Part shown: piece after piece, positions 63,401-64,000 of the stretch | Layout: each line of letters opens with the position of its first letter | Position numbering within the stretch: position 1 is the first letter of the stretch | Assembly: GCA_936450465.1 (NCBI GenBank) | Contig: OW388293.1 | Coordinates: 24,763,860 to 24,827,859, forward strand | Direction of reading: 5' to 3' | Origin: Gibbula magus | Lineage: Eukaryota > Mollusca > Gastropoda > Trochida > Trochidae | Length of the DNA: 64,000 nucleotides | The notes under the pieces: model-generated | The model's database searches: none | What the model was told of the DNA's origin: nothing | What the model saw: only the letters and a program-made list of their open reading frames with translations | Made by a program: the position numbers and the translations under genes

Positions 63401-63612
63401 CAATAAAAGAAATTCACAATAAATCTAAAACATGGAGGTAGTCACCCGAATATTCATGATAATATTTGGCAGTGTAGATGGGTCGCGCAGTTTGAAAGGG
63501 TGATTGATAAATGGGCCCTCTAAATCTTCCACATCCGAGTGTTGTCCATAGTCACTGTCACTTTCACTGTCGCTGTAATTACGCTCTTTTTCTGAGATCT
63601 TCTTACAGAAAT
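53750..63612 (-). CDS. SON: SON-like RNA-binding splicing cofactor, C-terminal part (5' end beyond window)
   Basis: Exons in transcript order: 63612-63446, 63166-62819, 62203-62093, 60317-60195, 56274-56127, 55117-55052, 54496-54381, 53866-53750. All are GT-AG with matching phases, giving about 397 residues plus stop. SON is a nuclear-speckle protein that aids splicing of weak-site introns. Diagnostic blocks in order: GPFINHPFKL, FPVSSGSQHR then EWVPVEK, PGQYTGSTGVQTLSQQEL, the G-patch GWRQGEGLGKNNEGSKEPL, KDLSGKHPVSALTELCNKRR, and a C-terminal dsRBD ending ANKKLAKAQAASICLQDMGL. The second exon carries an Ala/Thr/Pro/Val-rich insert of about 70 residues after WVPVEK. The first split codon at 63612 shows that more exons lie to the right, outside the window. 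It converges with CHMP2B. Confidence 0.93.
55580..55861 (+). pseudogene. C-terminal remnant of a LINE-type reverse-transcriptase polyprotein
   Basis: A 93-residue frame ending in a stop shows the pattern common at the very end of many non-LTR ORF2 proteins: ILFGVKENIV, then a hydrophobic ILLSATFFIYKCK stretch, KLHFKRFVKEMSVRYRIEK and a short tail. No catalytic part is present. It sits in a SON intron, antisense. Judged from residue pattern only. Confidence 0.45.
56127..56274 (-). CDS. SON: SON G-patch exon
   Basis: It encodes DQLRRAAPVQGGIGMWLLQK followed by MGWRQGEGLGKNNEGS and LDFKIDRKG. G-patch glycines at GGIGMWLL, GW, GEGLG and GS are in place. The donor is AAAG/GTCAGT, weaker than the others, but the phase to the 66-base next exon is exact. 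Confidence 0.9.
57548..57698. mobile_element. Palindromic element with 13-bp direct repeats, SON intron
   Basis: The core at 57592-57688 is an almost perfect palindrome with arms CATAAGAACAGGAAGATTTT ... CAACTTCTTTAATGT. The unit including the leader (AAAGTCTTTGAAGGGCATTT) is bounded by identical ATGAGCTTTGGAG at 57548-57560 and 57686-57698. This is a clean target-duplication signature. Sister of 21531-21679. Confidence 0.85.
58600..58808. mobile_element. MITE with CAGGGGTCGAAATTAAC / CAGGGTTAGAAATTAGC ends
   Basis: The left end CAGGGGTCGAAATTAAC and the right-end complement CAGGGTTAGAAATTAGC are imperfect terminal inverted repeats. The interior repeats ACTAGTCC, GCTAGCC and TAGCCCA. The CAGGGG start is reminiscent of hAT ends, but I see no matching 8-bp duplication, so the superfamily is open. 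Confidence 0.55.
60600..61955 (+). repeat. About three tandem copies of a 430-bp repeat rich in TGACCTTGA
   Basis: The marker line GTGCCCTCGCTGTGACCTTG occurs at 61182 and 61608 with a diverged version at about 60745, giving periods of about 426 and 436. Each unit has clusters of TGACCTTGACC, a TCAAGGTCACAC, TTTTCATTGTGTATAACAAT and TTCTCCATAGTTGATGTACA. The right end is a perfect hairpin AGCAGCTCCGAC-TTA-GTCGGAGCTGCT (61926-61952) after GGCGGCGGCGACGGAAAC. It lies within a SON intron. Confidence 0.85.
62299..62360 (+). repeat. Single-arm copy of the ACAACTTCTTTATT element
   Basis: GAATGAAGACAATATTTGTA, GATGTACAACTTCTTTATTC and GGCGTTTCGACAG. Located in a SON intron. Confidence 0.55.
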
Positions 63613-63864
63613 CTGGAAAACGACAAAACATGGTTATCAACATCCCTCGCCATCCTGGTTCTGATTAATACTTGCAACGTTGCCTTCACTTTATTCAATC
63701 TAACAACTTAGATGTATACATCTATAGAAAATGTTAGCAAATTAGAACTTAAAATCACTAAAGTCTTTGATGGAGTTGGCCCTTGTCCGATTTTCACAGA
63801 CAGTCCACTTACATCAAAACTACTTCTGTAATAACAAAATCATGCCTCTCATTTTGATATGGGT

Positions 63865-64000
63865 TAGGTGAGGTGAGTTGGGGTTTAACGCCGCTTTCAA
63901 GAGTATTTCACTTATATTGCGGCTGCTAGTATTATGGCAGGGAGAAAGCCCGCAACGCCATGTGGCTATGCATTGCGGTGAAACCTGAGAGCATCGGCTG
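63865..64000 (-). mobile_element. tRNA-derived SINE, inverted copy, cut by the window end
   Basis: GGTTTAACGCCGCTTTCAAG, AGTATTTCACTTATATTGCG and CATGTGGCTATGCATTGCGG are the complement of the 51766-52030 element. The rest continues past base 64000. Confidence 0.75.

Overview
This is an AT-rich, repeat-dense piece of an animal nuclear genome. Genes are split by canonical GT-AG introns, intergenic DNA is full of MITEs, SINE-like copies, foldbacks and tandem arrays, and there are no bacterial-type operons. The protein families (SLC1 glutamate-type carrier, Rho GTPases, CHMP2B, SON) are metazoan. The repeat style suggests a marine invertebrate, most likely a lophotrochozoan such as a mollusc; that placement is inference only.

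Layout. 1-1.4 kb is a degenerate ATCTAC-type array, followed by a decayed DDE-integrase reading frame (minus strand, about 1.4-1.7 kb). 1.8-11.7 kb is intergenic DNA with a G4-type minisatellite, a long hairpin, a four-copy repeat carrying CACGTG and CCGCCATTTTG, and a pogo-type MITE. 11.77-24.72 kb (+) is an eight-exon SLC1 transporter of 487 residues with intact frame but two lost key acidic residues. 25.25-27.76 kb is a 41-bp satellite. 31.07-36.05 kb (-) and 40.54-42.12 kb (+) are two divergently arranged Rho-family GTPases. Both have a tiny cysteine-bearing first exon, both lack a C-terminal CAAX box, and their intron positions and phases are identical. 45.50-49.84 kb (+) is an eight-exon CHMP2B (ESCRT-III). 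53.75-63.61 kb (-) is the C-terminal part of SON (G-patch plus dsRBD), which runs off the right edge. CHMP2B and SON converge.

The genes do not form a pathway. They are an ordinary neighbourhood of one carrier, two paralogous small GTPases, one membrane-remodelling factor and one splicing factor. The most interesting biology is the Rho pair, where I infer a switch from C-terminal prenylation to N-terminal acylation, and the SLC1 paralogue with altered substrate and coupling residues. Third is a dispersed element that occurs both as single copies and as near-perfect palindromes flanked by short direct repeats. All exon models were assembled by hand from splice sites and frame. Each complete model sums to a multiple of three with no internal stop.
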